Positions 55,066 through 63,264 of a stretch of DNA of 63,958 nucleotides are shown here, in pieces. Within the stretch, counting starts at the first letter, position 1. Each line of letters starts with the position of its first letter. Both the position numbers and the translations under genes were made by a program. The notes beneath the pieces were generated by a model. The model did not search any database and was not told the origin of the DNA. It saw nothing but the letters and a program-made list of their open reading frames with translations. This stretch comes from Tistrella bauzanensis (GTDB taxonomy: Bacteria; Pseudomonadota; Alphaproteobacteria; Tistrellales; Tistrellaceae): positions 1-63,958 of the forward strand of contig NZ_BMDZ01000031.1 of the NCBI RefSeq assembly GCF_014636235.1, given 5' to 3'.

Positions 55066-55908
55066 TCACACCGGCCGGTCGGTGCCCTTGATGGTGGCGC
55101 GGTGCATGATCCGGCGGTATTTCACGTCGTCATAGGGCGTCGCCTTGTGCATGGTGCAGCGATTGTCCCAGATCAGCAGGTCGCCTTCCTGCCATGTGTG
55201 CCGATAGACGAAGGCATCGGAAATCGCATGGCTGTTCAGGGCGTGCAGCAGCGCCGCTGATTCGTCCGCCGGCAGGCCCTGGATCTCCTTGACGATGTCC
55301 TCGCCGACATAAAGCGACAGCCGGCCGGTTTCCGGATGGGTGCGCACCACCGGATGCACCACATCGGGCGTGGCCGCGATCTGGGCGGCGCTCAACGGCT
55401 CGCGATCGCCGAAGGCCTTGTTGTAATAGCCGCTATAGGAATGCACGGCGGTCATGTCGCGGATGCGCGCCTGCAATTCCGGATCCAGTGCCTCCCAGGC
55501 GGCATGCATCGATGCGAACAGGGTGTCGGCGCCCTCGGGCGGGCATTCGCGGGCATAGAGCACCGATCCGAAACAGGGAATTTCCAGATAGGACCAGTCG
55601 GAATGCCAGTTCCAGCCCTCCTTGTGGTTGCCGATGCTGCGTCCGGCTTCCTTGACGTTCGACAGCACATAGATTTCCGGATGGGCGGTCGTCAGGTACT
55701 GGGTCAGCACGTGGATCTGAAGGTCGCCGAAATAGCGCGAGAACGCGACATGCTGGGCCTCGGTCAGCGACTGGTTGCGCAGCAGCAGCACCGAATGCGT
55801 GTTCAGCAGGTCGCGCAGCCGCGCGACCTCGGCATCGGAAATCGGTGCCGAGGCATCGACACCCAGAAGCTCGACGCCAATGACGGGCGAGAGTTCCCTG
55901 ATCTCCAT
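55066..55908 (-). CDS. TauD/TfdA-family Fe(II)/2-oxoglutarate dioxygenase
   Basis: The 280-residue enzyme has the facial triad His102-x-Asp104 (NWHSDWSY) and His254 (CTMHKATPYD), plus Arg270 for 2-oxoglutarate (RRIMHRAT). It oxidises a C-H bond with O2, making succinate and CO2. TauD relatives cleave sulfonates, phosphonate precursors or aryloxy acids; the substrate is not fixed by sequence. AGAAGGACC precedes the ATG. It follows the class II aldolase gene after 49 bases and is part of the NMT1-type importer operon. Confidence 0.92.
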   Translation of the reverse strand: MEIRELSPVIGVELLGVDASAPISDAEVARLRDLLNTHSVLLLRNQSLTEAQHVAFSRYFGDLQIHVLTQYLTTAHPEIYVLSNVKEAGRSIGNHKEGWNWHSDWSYLEIPCFGSVLYARECPPEGADTLFASMHAAWEALDPELQARIRDMTAVHSYSGYYNKAFGDREPLSAAQIAATPDVVHPVVRTHPETGRLSLYVGEDIVKEIQGLPADESAALLHALNSHAISDAFVYRHTWQEGDLLIWDNRCTMHKATPYDDVKYRRIMHRATIKGTDRPV

Positions 55909-55957
55909 GGGGCTGGTCCTTCTGTCGATAGGATAGAGCGAGGGGGGGGAGGGGCGG

Positions 55958-56764
55958 TCAGTCGGCATAGCCGGGTGCAAGCTCGTCGAGCATGCGGATG
56001 AACCCGGGCCATTCCCGGAAGCCCGGCCGCTTGATGTCGCCGGCGAATTCGGTGAACTGGCGGGCGGCCTTTTCACAGACCTCGTGCGGCGGCAGCACCA
56101 CCGGCCGGCCGGATGCGGCGGCGGCCGCCTGGGCCTGCAACTGGATGCGGGCGGCACGCTCGAAGTAATAGGCCAGCATGAAGGCCTCCGGCACCGTCTG
56201 GCCCACGGTCAGGAAGCCGTGATTGCGCAGCAGCAGCACCCGGTGATCGCCGATATCGGCGACAAGCCGCTCCTGTTCGTCCAGATCCAGCGCCACGCCC
56301 TCATAGGCATGGATGCCGATGCGGTTGTAGAAATGCATCGCGAACTGGCTGAGCGGCAACAGCGCGTCCGGCAGCGCCGACACCGCGGTCGCGGCATCGG
56401 AATGGACATGCAGCACGCACATCGCATCGGCGCGTGCCCGGTGGATGGCTGCATGGATCACGAATCCGGCGCGGTTCACCTGGCCCGGCGTGTCGCAGAT
56501 CTTGGTGCCGTCAAGGTCGATCCGCAGCAGCGACGACGCGGTGATCTCGCGGAAGAACCGGCCATAGGGGTTGATCAGGAACTGGTGATCGGACCCCGGC
56601 ACCCGCGCCGAGATGTGGTTGTAGATCAGATCGTCCATGCCGAAATGGGCGACCAGCCGATAGCAGGCGGCAAGCTGGCGGCGCAGATCGGCCTCGGTCC
56701 GCGGGCTGTCGGGCATGTCGGGCCGGGATGCGTCGGTGTCGGACAGGGGGGCTGTCATGATCAT
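55958..56764 (-). CDS. Class II aldolase/adducin-family protein
   Basis: The 268-residue protein has the class II aldolase fold with DLIYNHISARVPG, the metal-binding HVHSDAATAVSAL and LLRNHGFLTVGQTVPEAFMLAYYFERAA. His residues of HVHSD and NHG are the expected Zn ligands. It cleaves or epimerises hydroxy-acid or sugar compounds, or decarboxylates; perhaps it processes the dioxygenase product. AAGGA before ATG 56764 sets the start. Confidence 0.9.
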   Translation of the reverse strand: MIMTAPLSDTDASRPDMPDSPRTEADLRRQLAACYRLVAHFGMDDLIYNHISARVPGSDHQFLINPYGRFFREITASSLLRIDLDGTKICDTPGQVNRAGFVIHAAIHRARADAMCVLHVHSDAATAVSALPDALLPLSQFAMHFYNRIGIHAYEGVALDLDEQERLVADIGDHRVLLLRNHGFLTVGQTVPEAFMLAYYFERAARIQLQAQAAAAASGRPVVLPPHEVCEKAARQFTEFAGDIKRPGFREWPGFIRMLDELAPGYAD

Positions 56765-56778
56765 CGGTTCCTTGCGGG

Positions 56779-57585
56779 TTACTGCCACCAGACCAGCTTG
56801 CGATCGATCCAGACCAGCAGCAGATAGAGCAGCATGCTGGCCACCGACGAGGTGAGCACCGCCGCCCAGACCAGCAGGAAATCGACCTGCTGTGTCGCCT
56901 GGAAGATCACCCAGCCGATGCCGGAATAGGCACCGAGCATCTCGGCGACGATGGCGACGATGATCGCGCGCACCACCGCGACCCTCAGGCCGTTGACCAT
57001 CGACGGCATCGCCGCCGGCAGCCGCAGCTTGCGCATGATGGTGACCGGGCCGGCGCCGAAGCTGCGCATCAGGTCGATGGCGCCCTGTTCCGGGCGCTTC
57101 AGACCGTGGATGGTGTTGATCAGGATCACGAAACCCACCGCCAGCGTGACCATGGCGATCTTGGATGCCGGGCCGATGCCCAGCCAGATCAGGGCCAGCG
57201 GGGTATAGGCCACCACCGGCACCGAATTGATCGCCACCACCACCGGCATCAGCACCCGTTCCAGGGGCGGCATGAACACCATCAGCATGGCCAGGGCGAC
57301 GCCGATGGCGGTGCCGAGCGCATAGCCGGACCCTGCCTCATAGAGCGTCGCCTGAAGCGCCACCAGCATGCGGGGCAGGTCGTCGATGGTGGCGGCGAAG
57401 ATCGCGGTCAGCGACGGCAGCACGAAGGGCTTCACGTCGAAGAACCAGATGGCGCCTTCCCAGACGATCCCGATCGCCGCCAGCCCCAGCACGACGGGCA
57501 GCACCCGTTCACGCAGCAGCGCAAGGAAGGCCCATCCTGTACGTGAGGCCCGCCCTGGGCGCGACCTCAGTCCTGACGCCACCAT
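56779..57585 (-). CDS. ABC transporter permease (SsuC/TauC type), second copy
   Basis: The 268-residue inner-membrane permease has the EAA loop DLMRSFGAGPVTIMRKLRLPAAMPSMVNGLRVAVVRAI. GGAGG immediately before ATG 57585 sets the start, and it overlaps the end of the other permease gene by 19 bases. Two different permeases suggest a heterodimeric channel, as in thiamine-precursor or riboflavin importers. Confidence 0.9.
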   Translation of the reverse strand: MVASGLRSRPGRASRTGWAFLALLRERVLPVVLGLAAIGIVWEGAIWFFDVKPFVLPSLTAIFAATIDDLPRMLVALQATLYEAGSGYALGTAIGVALAMLMVFMPPLERVLMPVVVAINSVPVVAYTPLALIWLGIGPASKIAMVTLAVGFVILINTIHGLKRPEQGAIDLMRSFGAGPVTIMRKLRLPAAMPSMVNGLRVAVVRAIIVAIVAEMLGAYSGIGWVIFQATQQVDFLLVWAAVLTSSVASMLLYLLLVWIDRKLVWWQ

Positions 57586-58340
57586 ATGAACCTCCTTTCG
57601 AAGAACGCCACCACCGCATACAGCGCCGAACCAAGCAGGCCGCAGGCCAGGATCAACGCCCACAGCCGGGGCACCGCCTCGGTGTACATCGCCTGGATCA
57701 GCATGACGCCCAGCCCGACGGTGTCGCCGAACCATTCACCCACGATCGCGCCGATCAGGCTGAGCGAGATGCCGAGCCTGAGCGCGACCGCGATCACCGG
57801 CAGGGCCGAGGGGAAGCGCAGCCGGGTGAAGATGATCCATTCGCTGGCGCCGAAGCTCTTCATCAGCGACACCTTCTGCGGATCGCAGGCGAGCAGGCCG
57901 CGATGGGTGTTCACCGTGACCGGAAAGAAGGTCAGGTAGAAGGCGATGATCACCTTGGCCAGAATGGTGTTGCCGAACCAGATGATGATCAGCGCGCCGA
58001 AGGCGATGACCGGAATGGTCTGCGACACCACGAACAAGGGGAACAGCGCCCGCTCAAGCCCGCGCGAATAGGCGAAGACCACGCCGCAGAAGATGCCGAA
58101 CAACGAGCCGGTGACGAAACCCAGCGTGGTTTCGACAAAGGTGCGGCCAACGCTGCGCATCAGATAGGGAAACACCGACCAGGCATCGGCCAGCACCACC
58201 GACAGAGGCGGGAAGAAGGATGCCGGCACATCGAAACCGCGGGCGATGCCTTCCCACAGCACGGCCAGAGCCAGCATGGTCAGGACCGGGCGTCTGAGGC
58301 CGATCAGCGGTCCGCGCAGACGGGCGGCAATGGCCATCAT
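57567..58340 (-). CDS. ABC transporter permease (SsuC/TauC type), first copy
   Basis: The 257-residue permease has SLMKSFGASEWIIFTRLRFPSALPVIAVALRLGISLSLIGAIVGEWFG as EAA loop and following helix. The start at 58340 overlaps the ATPase stop as ATGA. It is related to, but clearly different from, the neighbouring permease. Confidence 0.9.
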   Translation of the reverse strand: MMAIAARLRGPLIGLRRPVLTMLALAVLWEGIARGFDVPASFFPPLSVVLADAWSVFPYLMRSVGRTFVETTLGFVTGSLFGIFCGVVFAYSRGLERALFPLFVVSQTIPVIAFGALIIIWFGNTILAKVIIAFYLTFFPVTVNTHRGLLACDPQKVSLMKSFGASEWIIFTRLRFPSALPVIAVALRLGISLSLIGAIVGEWFGDTVGLGVMLIQAMYTEAVPRLWALILACGLLGSALYAVVAFFERRFIWWRQD

Positions 58341-59215
58341 GCATCCCCGCTTTCGGGCATGAAGCTCTTGCGGGCCTCTTCCTCGATCGCATCCAGCAGA
58401 CGGCGCTTGATGGCGATGAATTCGGGCGAGGTGACGATGTCCGGGTCGCGCGGGCGGGGCAGGTCGATCACCTCGTCGCATTTGATCGTGCCGGGGCGGG
58501 CGGTCATCACCACCACCCGGTCGCCCAGGAAGATCGCCTCGTCGATGTCATGGGTGATGAACAGCACCGTGCGCTTGTAGCGCGACCAGATATCCAGCAG
58601 CCAGCGCTGCATCATGGCCCGGGTCAGGGCGTCGAGCGCGCCGAACGGCTCGTCGAGCAGGATCATGTCACGCTCGAACAGGAAGGTGCGCATCAGGGCG
58701 ACGCGCTGGCGCATGCCCCCCGACAACTGGTGCGGATAGTGTTTCGCAAAGCCCTTCAGGCCGAAATCGGGCAGCATCTCCAGCGCCCTGGCCCGTGCCG
58801 TGGCGCGCGGCACGCCTTCGACCTCAAGCCCCAGAATGGCGTTGTCGATGACGTTGCGCCATGCGAACAGCAGGTCGCGCTGCGGCATAAACGACACCTT
58901 GCCCAGCAGCGCACCGTCAGCCATCGGCCGGCCATGCATCAGGATCGAGCCGTCGTCATCGCCGGGCAGCAGGCCGCCGACCACGTTGAACAGGGTGGAT
59001 TTGCCGCAGCCGGACGGCCCGACCAGGGTGACGAATTCGCCGTCGCGGATCTTCAGGTTGACATTGGAAACCGCGGTGACCTGTGACGGGCCATCGCCGA
59101 ACCGCTTCCACAGATTGACCAGTTCCAGAAGCGGCGGCTTCTCCCCCGCCGCAGCCATGGCTGTGGCGGGGGCGGGGCGGGTGGCCAGGAGATCGCGGGG
59201 GGAAACCGGCATCAT
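58337..59215 (-). CDS. ABC transporter ATP-binding protein (SsuB/TauB/NrtD type)
   Basis: The 292-residue ATPase has Walker A GPSGCGKST, signature [13 protein letters not shown] and Walker B MILLDEPFGALDALTR followed by the His switch LFITHDIDEAIFLGDRVVVM. It energises the permease pair next to it. It starts 14 bases after the binding-protein stop. Confidence 0.92.
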   Translation of the reverse strand: MMPVSPRDLLATRPAPATAMAAAGEKPPLLELVNLWKRFGDGPSQVTAVSNVNLKIRDGEFVTLVGPSGCGKSTLFNVVGGLLPGDDDGSILMHGRPMADGALLGKVSFMPQRDLLFAWRNVIDNAILGLEVEGVPRATARARALEMLPDFGLKGFAKHYPHQLSGGMRQRVALMRTFLFERDMILLDEPFGALDALTRAMMQRWLLDIWSRYKRTVLFITHDIDEAIFLGDRVVVMTARPGTIKCDEVIDLPRPRDPDIVTSPEFIAIKRRLLDAIEEEARKSFMPESGDA

Positions 59216-59229
59216 GCGCCCTTCCGTTC

Positions 59230-60309
59230 TCAGAGCTTCTTGTCGTCGACGGGGGCCTTCTCCCAGAAGGACGGGTCGAAGGCGGTCTTCAGATCGACCG
59301 GGTTCTTCATCACGCCGGCGGCGAGCAGGATGTCGTGCTGCTTCTGAAGCGTGTCGTAATCGATGAAGAACATGCCGTCGCTGGCGCCCTTGCCGGCGAT
59401 CATCACGTCCTCGATGGTGTCGATCATCGCTTCCTGATGCTTGCGATCCATGCCCGGGTCGACCTTCAACAGAATGTCGACCGCCTCGTCCTTGTGCTGA
59501 AGGGCATATTTCCAGCCCTTGACCGTGGCATCGAAGAAACCCTGCACCAGTTCCGGCTTGTCCTTGATGGTCTCGGCCGTGGTGATCAGCGTGTCGCGCT
59601 GCACGACGATGCCGTAGTCATCGGGCTGGAAGATCTTGAGGTCGGTCAGGCCGCGGGCCTTCAGCGTGTTCAACTCGTTATAGAGTGTCGCTGTGGCCAC
59701 ATCGACTTCCCGGTCGATGAACGGGTTCATCGACACCGATTGCGGCATGATGGTGAGGTCGTTCTCGGTGATGCCGGCCGTCGCCAGCATCGCCTTCAGG
59801 GTGTATTGCGATCCGGAATACCAGGTCGAGACCTTGCGGCCCTTGAAGTCTTCCAGCGTGTTGATGCCGCTGTCGGGATAGGTGACGAAAGCATAAGGGG
59901 TCTTCTGGTGGGCGACGCCGATCGCCACCAGAGACATGCCCTTGTCGACCGCCGCCAGATGGCTTTCCACGCCGCCGCTGAGGCCGAAGGTGTCGGCGCC
60001 CGAGGCGACCAGCGCCTCGGCATTCAGGTTGGGGCCGCCCGGATTGATCGTCAGGTCGATGCCCTCGGCCTCGTAGAAGCCCTTGGCTTTCGCGACATAG
60101 AAGCCGGCGAACTGTGCCTGCGGCAGCCATTTCAGCCGCAGCGAGGCCTTTTCGGCCGCGGCGGCGGCATCGGCGCCGCCCAGGCTGGCGGCCGCCAGCA
60201 GGGGGGCCGCCACCGCGAATGCGGCGATCGCCCGGCCTGCGGACCGGGTCCGGGCCCTGATCCGGCCGGCGCCGCTGGCACCGTCTGCGAAGATGGGTGC
60301 GAAAGCCAT
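59230..60309 (-). CDS. NMT1/THI5-like ABC transporter substrate-binding protein
   Basis: The 359-residue protein has a signal sequence (RAIAAFAVAAPLLAAASLGGADAAAAAE) and the NMT1 fold: LRLKWLPQAQFAGFYVAKAKGFYEAEGIDLTINPGG and VSTWYSGSQYTLKAML. The family binds pyrimidines, riboflavin, aliphatic sulfonates or similar small molecules. GAGGAGACC before ATG 60309 sets the start. It heads the seven-gene operon and is divergent from the HD-domain gene. Confidence 0.92.
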   Translation of the reverse strand: MAFAPIFADGASGAGRIRARTRSAGRAIAAFAVAAPLLAAASLGGADAAAAAEKASLRLKWLPQAQFAGFYVAKAKGFYEAEGIDLTINPGGPNLNAEALVASGADTFGLSGGVESHLAAVDKGMSLVAIGVAHQKTPYAFVTYPDSGINTLEDFKGRKVSTWYSGSQYTLKAMLATAGITENDLTIMPQSVSMNPFIDREVDVATATLYNELNTLKARGLTDLKIFQPDDYGIVVQRDTLITTAETIKDKPELVQGFFDATVKGWKYALQHKDEAVDILLKVDPGMDRKHQEAMIDTIEDVMIAGKGASDGMFFIDYDTLQKQHDILLAAGVMKNPVDLKTAFDPSFWEKAPVDDKKL

Positions 60310-60777
60310 GTCAGTTGGTCTCCTCAAGCGTCCGGGGGCGTTCTCGGGGCCGATGGGCGATGACATCGACGGGTCGGGCAGATTGTGTATCGACGTATGT
60401 TCAATCACGGGTCCGGCACATGCGATGTCATGCAGTACCGGCCAGGCTCGTTGCAACGCCCGTGCCAAGCGCCGGGCACTGTGACAGCCGGATGACGGCG
60501 CGGCCGTGCTGTGCGATCCTGTGGCCAGCGGTTCCGCCGGATACAGGCCGTCTTATTCCTGTCGTAATCCTAGCGCTGCGGATGCGTGACTGCCAGTCTC
60601 TGTATGCAAGATTGGCGTGAAGCGCATAATTTTTGCTCAAAAATCGGGCCTACGGCCCATTAAATGGGCAAAATTCCGGCTATGGCGTCAAAACAGGCAG
60701 GATGGCCCGTGCATGTTCTCGACAGGAACCCGGTCATCTGATACAAAAAGCCAGGATGTGCATGCAGGAGATGCATC
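60310..60777. promoter_or_regulatory. Divergent promoter region with a 15-bp palindrome
   Basis: This 468-bp region separates the importer operon from the HD-domain gene. GCCCATTAAATGGGC at 60655-60669 is a perfect 7-1-7 palindrome. Next to it, GGGCC-TAC-GGCCC forms a second short inverted repeat, in an AT-rich stretch (TAATTTTTGCTCAAAAATC). The GntR regulator encoded downstream is a candidate ligand. AGGAG (60766-60770) for the HD gene lies in the loop of a TGCAT/ATGCA stem. Confidence 0.55.
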
Positions 60778-61389
60778 ATGGCTGATGGAATGACGACCGG
60801 CGACCGGGTGACGCTGCCTTTCACCGCCGATGAGCGCGCGCAATACCGCAGCATCCGCGAGAGCGTGGCCGAGGATTACGTCATCCAGGAGCGCCATATG
60901 GCCCGGTATCGCCAGACGACGCCGGATCTGTATCTGCGGCTTCTGGCCTCGCTATCGACGCCGCATCTGGGCTTTCCGATCGACCGGCTGGAGCACTCGC
61001 TGCAAACCGCCACCCGGGCGCTGAAAGACGGGCGGAGTGATCTGTATGTCTTTGCGGCGCTGTTTCATGACGTGGGCGACGCCATCGCCCCCGCCAATCA
61101 TCCAGAGGCTGGCGCCGCCATGTTGCGGCCCTATCTGACCGAAGATCTGTACTGGATGGTTCGCCATCACGGCTCGTTCCAGGGCTATTACTATTGGCAA
61201 TTCCTGGGGCGCGATCGGCATGCCCGCGACCGCCATCGCGACCATCCATGCTTCGACATGACCGCCGAGTTCTGCGAACGCTATGATCAGGCATCCTTCG
61301 ACCGCGACTACCGGGCGCTGACCCTGGGCGATTTCGAGCCGCTGGTCCGCGATGTGATGTCGCGGCCGCGCAATCTTGTCCCTGAATGA
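60778..61389 (+). CDS. HD-domain protein, possible dimetal oxygenase or hydrolase
   Basis: The 203-residue protein is a compact HD-fold domain. Its potential ligands are His73 (LEHSLQTA), His97-Asp98 (LFHDVGD), His108 (ANHPEAG), His130/131 (RHHGSFQGYYY) and Asp170 (CERYDQ). This H-HD-H-H-D set is the six-ligand pattern of dinuclear members, which include the di-iron oxygenases PhnZ, TmpB and myo-inositol oxygenase, not only phosphohydrolases. The divergent operon encodes a TauD dioxygenase and importer, so a paired oxidative pathway is conceivable. It is followed by a GntR regulator on the same strand. Confidence 0.8.
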   Translation: MADGMTTGDRVTLPFTADERAQYRSIRESVAEDYVIQERHMARYRQTTPDLYLRLLASLSTPHLGFPIDRLEHSLQTATRALKDGRSDLYVFAALFHDVGDAIAPANHPEAGAAMLRPYLTEDLYWMVRHHGSFQGYYYWQFLGRDRHARDRHRDHPCFDMTAEFCERYDQASFDRDYRALTLGDFEPLVRDVMSRPRNLVPE

Positions 61390-61417
61390 GCGGTGTCCCG
61401 GAATGAGTGGTGTCCCG
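61384..61417. repeat. 17-bp tandem duplication across the HD-gene stop codon
   Basis: GAATGAGCGGTGTCCCG and GAATGAGTGGTGTCCCG lie head to tail. The first copy contains the stop codon of the HD gene. It looks like a recent replication-slippage event. Confidence 0.7.
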
Positions 61418-61598
61418 GAACGCGTGGGGCATACCAGGATAGGCAGTGGCCTGCGGCAAAAGCGACATCGGCATGCGGATGGGGCTGTTCTGCGTGCAGC
61501 AGCGCCAGGAAACCGGTATTGTCTGCCGCAGAATGACGCGGCCCGCGCTTGCGGTGCTGCCGCGACACCCATCACCATAGCAAACCGAGCAGGCCGAC

Positions 61599-62288
61599 AT
61601 GAAGATCAAGACGGTGCCCGTGGTGACCGAAACCCGCGCTGAGAACCTGCGCCGCAGCCTTGAGCAGCAGATCGTGCGCGGCGAGCTGCGGCCCGGCGAC
61701 CGCCTGGACGAGGTTGAACTGGCCGAGCGGTTCAATGTCTCGCGCACGCCGGTGCGTGAGGCGCTGCATGCGTTGGCCGCGGGCGGGCTGATCGAGATGC
61801 GCTCCCGCCAGGGGGCGACGGTCTCGACCGTGTCGATCTCGATGCTGCTGGAAATGTTCCAGATCATGGCCGAGCTTGAGGGCTTGTGCGCCAGCTTCGC
61901 CGCCCGCAGGGCCAATACCGCACAGCGCCGCAATCTTCAGGCCATTCATGAACGTCTGGTCCGGGTGATTCAGGATGACGAGCCCGAGGTGTTCTATGAG
62001 GTGAACCGCGAATTCCACGAGGCGATCTATGACGCCTCAAATTCCGAGTTCATCGCCGAACAGACCCTGGCCCTGCGCAACCGGGTGTCGCCCTATCGGC
62101 GCTATGTCACCTTCCTGCCCGGCCGGATGAGTGCCACCCTGGACGAGCATGAACGGGTGCTGAACGCGATCATGGCGGCGGATTCAGCCGGCGCTCAGGC
62201 GGCAATGCGCGACCACGTCACCCTGCTTGGCGATAATCTGACGGATTTTATCGCGGCCATCCCGCCCAGCGTGCTCAAAAGCGCCTGA
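61599..62288 (+). CDS. GntR-family regulator (FCD type)
   Basis: The 229-residue protein has the GntR winged helix (LRRSLEQQIVRGELRPGDRLDEVELAERFNVSRTPVREALHAL, about 17-60). The all-helical FCD domain (about 85-215) has FHEAIYDASNSEFIAEQ and HERVLNAIMAADSAGAQAAMRDHV carrying the metal-binding His/Asp. FCD regulators sense small carboxylates or sugar acids. It is 209 bases after the HD gene and probably controls the divergent unit. Confidence 0.92.
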   Translation: MKIKTVPVVTETRAENLRRSLEQQIVRGELRPGDRLDEVELAERFNVSRTPVREALHALAAGGLIEMRSRQGATVSTVSISMLLEMFQIMAELEGLCASFAARRANTAQRRNLQAIHERLVRVIQDDEPEVFYEVNREFHEAIYDASNSEFIAEQTLALRNRVSPYRRYVTFLPGRMSATLDEHERVLNAIMAADSAGAQAAMRDHVTLLGDNLTDFIAAIPPSVLKSA

Positions 62289-62299
62289 TCTGCATACAA

Positions 62300-62360
62300 A
62301 AATGCGGATGCCCCTGCGGTCCGGCGATCATATCCGGACCAGACGGGGACATCCGCATTT
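62300..62360 (+). terminator. Long hairpin after the GntR gene
   Basis: AAATGCGGATG (62300-62310) pairs with CATCCGCATTT (62350-62360). Inside, GGTCCGG pairs with CCGGACC. The 3' T-run is only TTT, but the stem is long and lies 12 bases after the GntR stop. It is probably a terminator, able to work in both directions. Confidence 0.65.
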
Positions 62361-62468
62361 CCCGGATGCCGACCCTGTCATCCATTCCGGCCCTGTCATC
62401 GCGGGCGGTGCGCACCCGCGATGCGGCCAGCCACCGTGGCGGTCGGCGGACCAATACCCGCCAGACAC

Positions 62469-62506
62469 CCATGGTCACAGACAGCCATGGTCATAGAGAC
62501 CCATGG
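62469..62506. repeat. CCATGGTCA repeat with 16-bp period
   Basis: CCATGGTCAC or CCATGGTCAT occurs at 62469, 62485 and 62501, exactly 16 bp apart. It lies at the broken 3' end of the flavoprotein fragment. Confidence 0.75.
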
Positions 62507-62808
62507 TCATCGGCACCCGAGACCCCGACCGCGGCATCGCCGGCGGCGTGGAGGTTCGGCAGTGCTGCGCCCGCCATGCCCAGAAGCCGGGCCCGCATCT
62601 CGATCGCCGCCTGCGTCTCGATCGCCGGCCCGCCCTGAGGGAGAAGCAGGGCTCCAGTTACCTTGACAGCACAATACGGCGCAAAAAGCTGCGGCGCATC
62701 AGCAAAATTGCGCCAGAAGGCCTCCCGGGGTGCTTCGGTCTTCGGATCGCCGATCCCGATCAATGTTCCGGCCAGCAAATCCGACGACAGACCATTGGCC
62801 ACGATCAC
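62491..62808 (-). pseudogene. Fragment resembling the C-terminus of an FAD-dependent oxidoreductase
   Basis: The minus strand encodes FAPYCAVKVTGALLLPQGGP and later LPNLHAAGDAAVGVSGADD. This resembles the end of fumarate-reductase/tricarballylate-dehydrogenase-type flavoproteins (pattern AVKVTGALFHTQGG then LPNLFAAGGAARGVSG). The final FAD-binding helix is missing, replaced by a repeat and a stop. Upstream of 62808 the sense continues in another frame, so the gene is broken. Family assignment is tentative. Confidence 0.45.
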
Positions 62809-63264
62809 GGGCCGGGTGTGTCGGCGGTGATGATCGCGCCCGCGACCTCGGCGGTCCGAGATCTCCTCAAGATTGGCGACCCGGCCATGCCCGATCCCAA
62901 CATCGACCTCGTCTGTGGTCTGATCCGGGAACCGGCGGTGTGGAATGATCTTCGAGAGATGGTGGCAGCGGACCGGGCAGCCGTCGCTGCAATTCAGCCG
63001 ATATGCCCGCCGCTATGCCTTTGACGCCATCCATAAGGTTCAATCCGCTCCTGAAAGGGCGGCCCCCTCGAATCGCATACCGATTCCCGACGTCAAGAGA
63101 TTTCTTCCGTTAAAACTGATCGGTGGTGAGCCGGCAGCGCTGTACCCATCGTTCCCCGTCGACTTGCTGTTGCGACAGGGCCCTGTACCATTTTGTGATG
63201 TGGATGCTGATATACTCGACGTCAGGCCTTATCATTCCGTCCGCTTCAGGGTAAGCAGCGTGGC

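Larger units (their letters stand above)
62289..63264. other. Non-coding or decayed stretch
   Basis: Nearly 1 kb without an intact gene. It contains a long hairpin (62300-62360), a three-copy CCATGG repeat (62469-62506) and a flavoprotein fragment (62491-62808). From about 62960 to 63260 the sequence is visibly less GC-rich than the rest of the window. An open frame at 62945-63268 has no recognisable protein and is not called. Confidence 0.6.

Noticed and set aside
60310-60400. TPP riboswitch before the NMT1-type binding protein
   Set aside because: The conserved CTGAGA-type THI box is absent from the leader on the coding strand.
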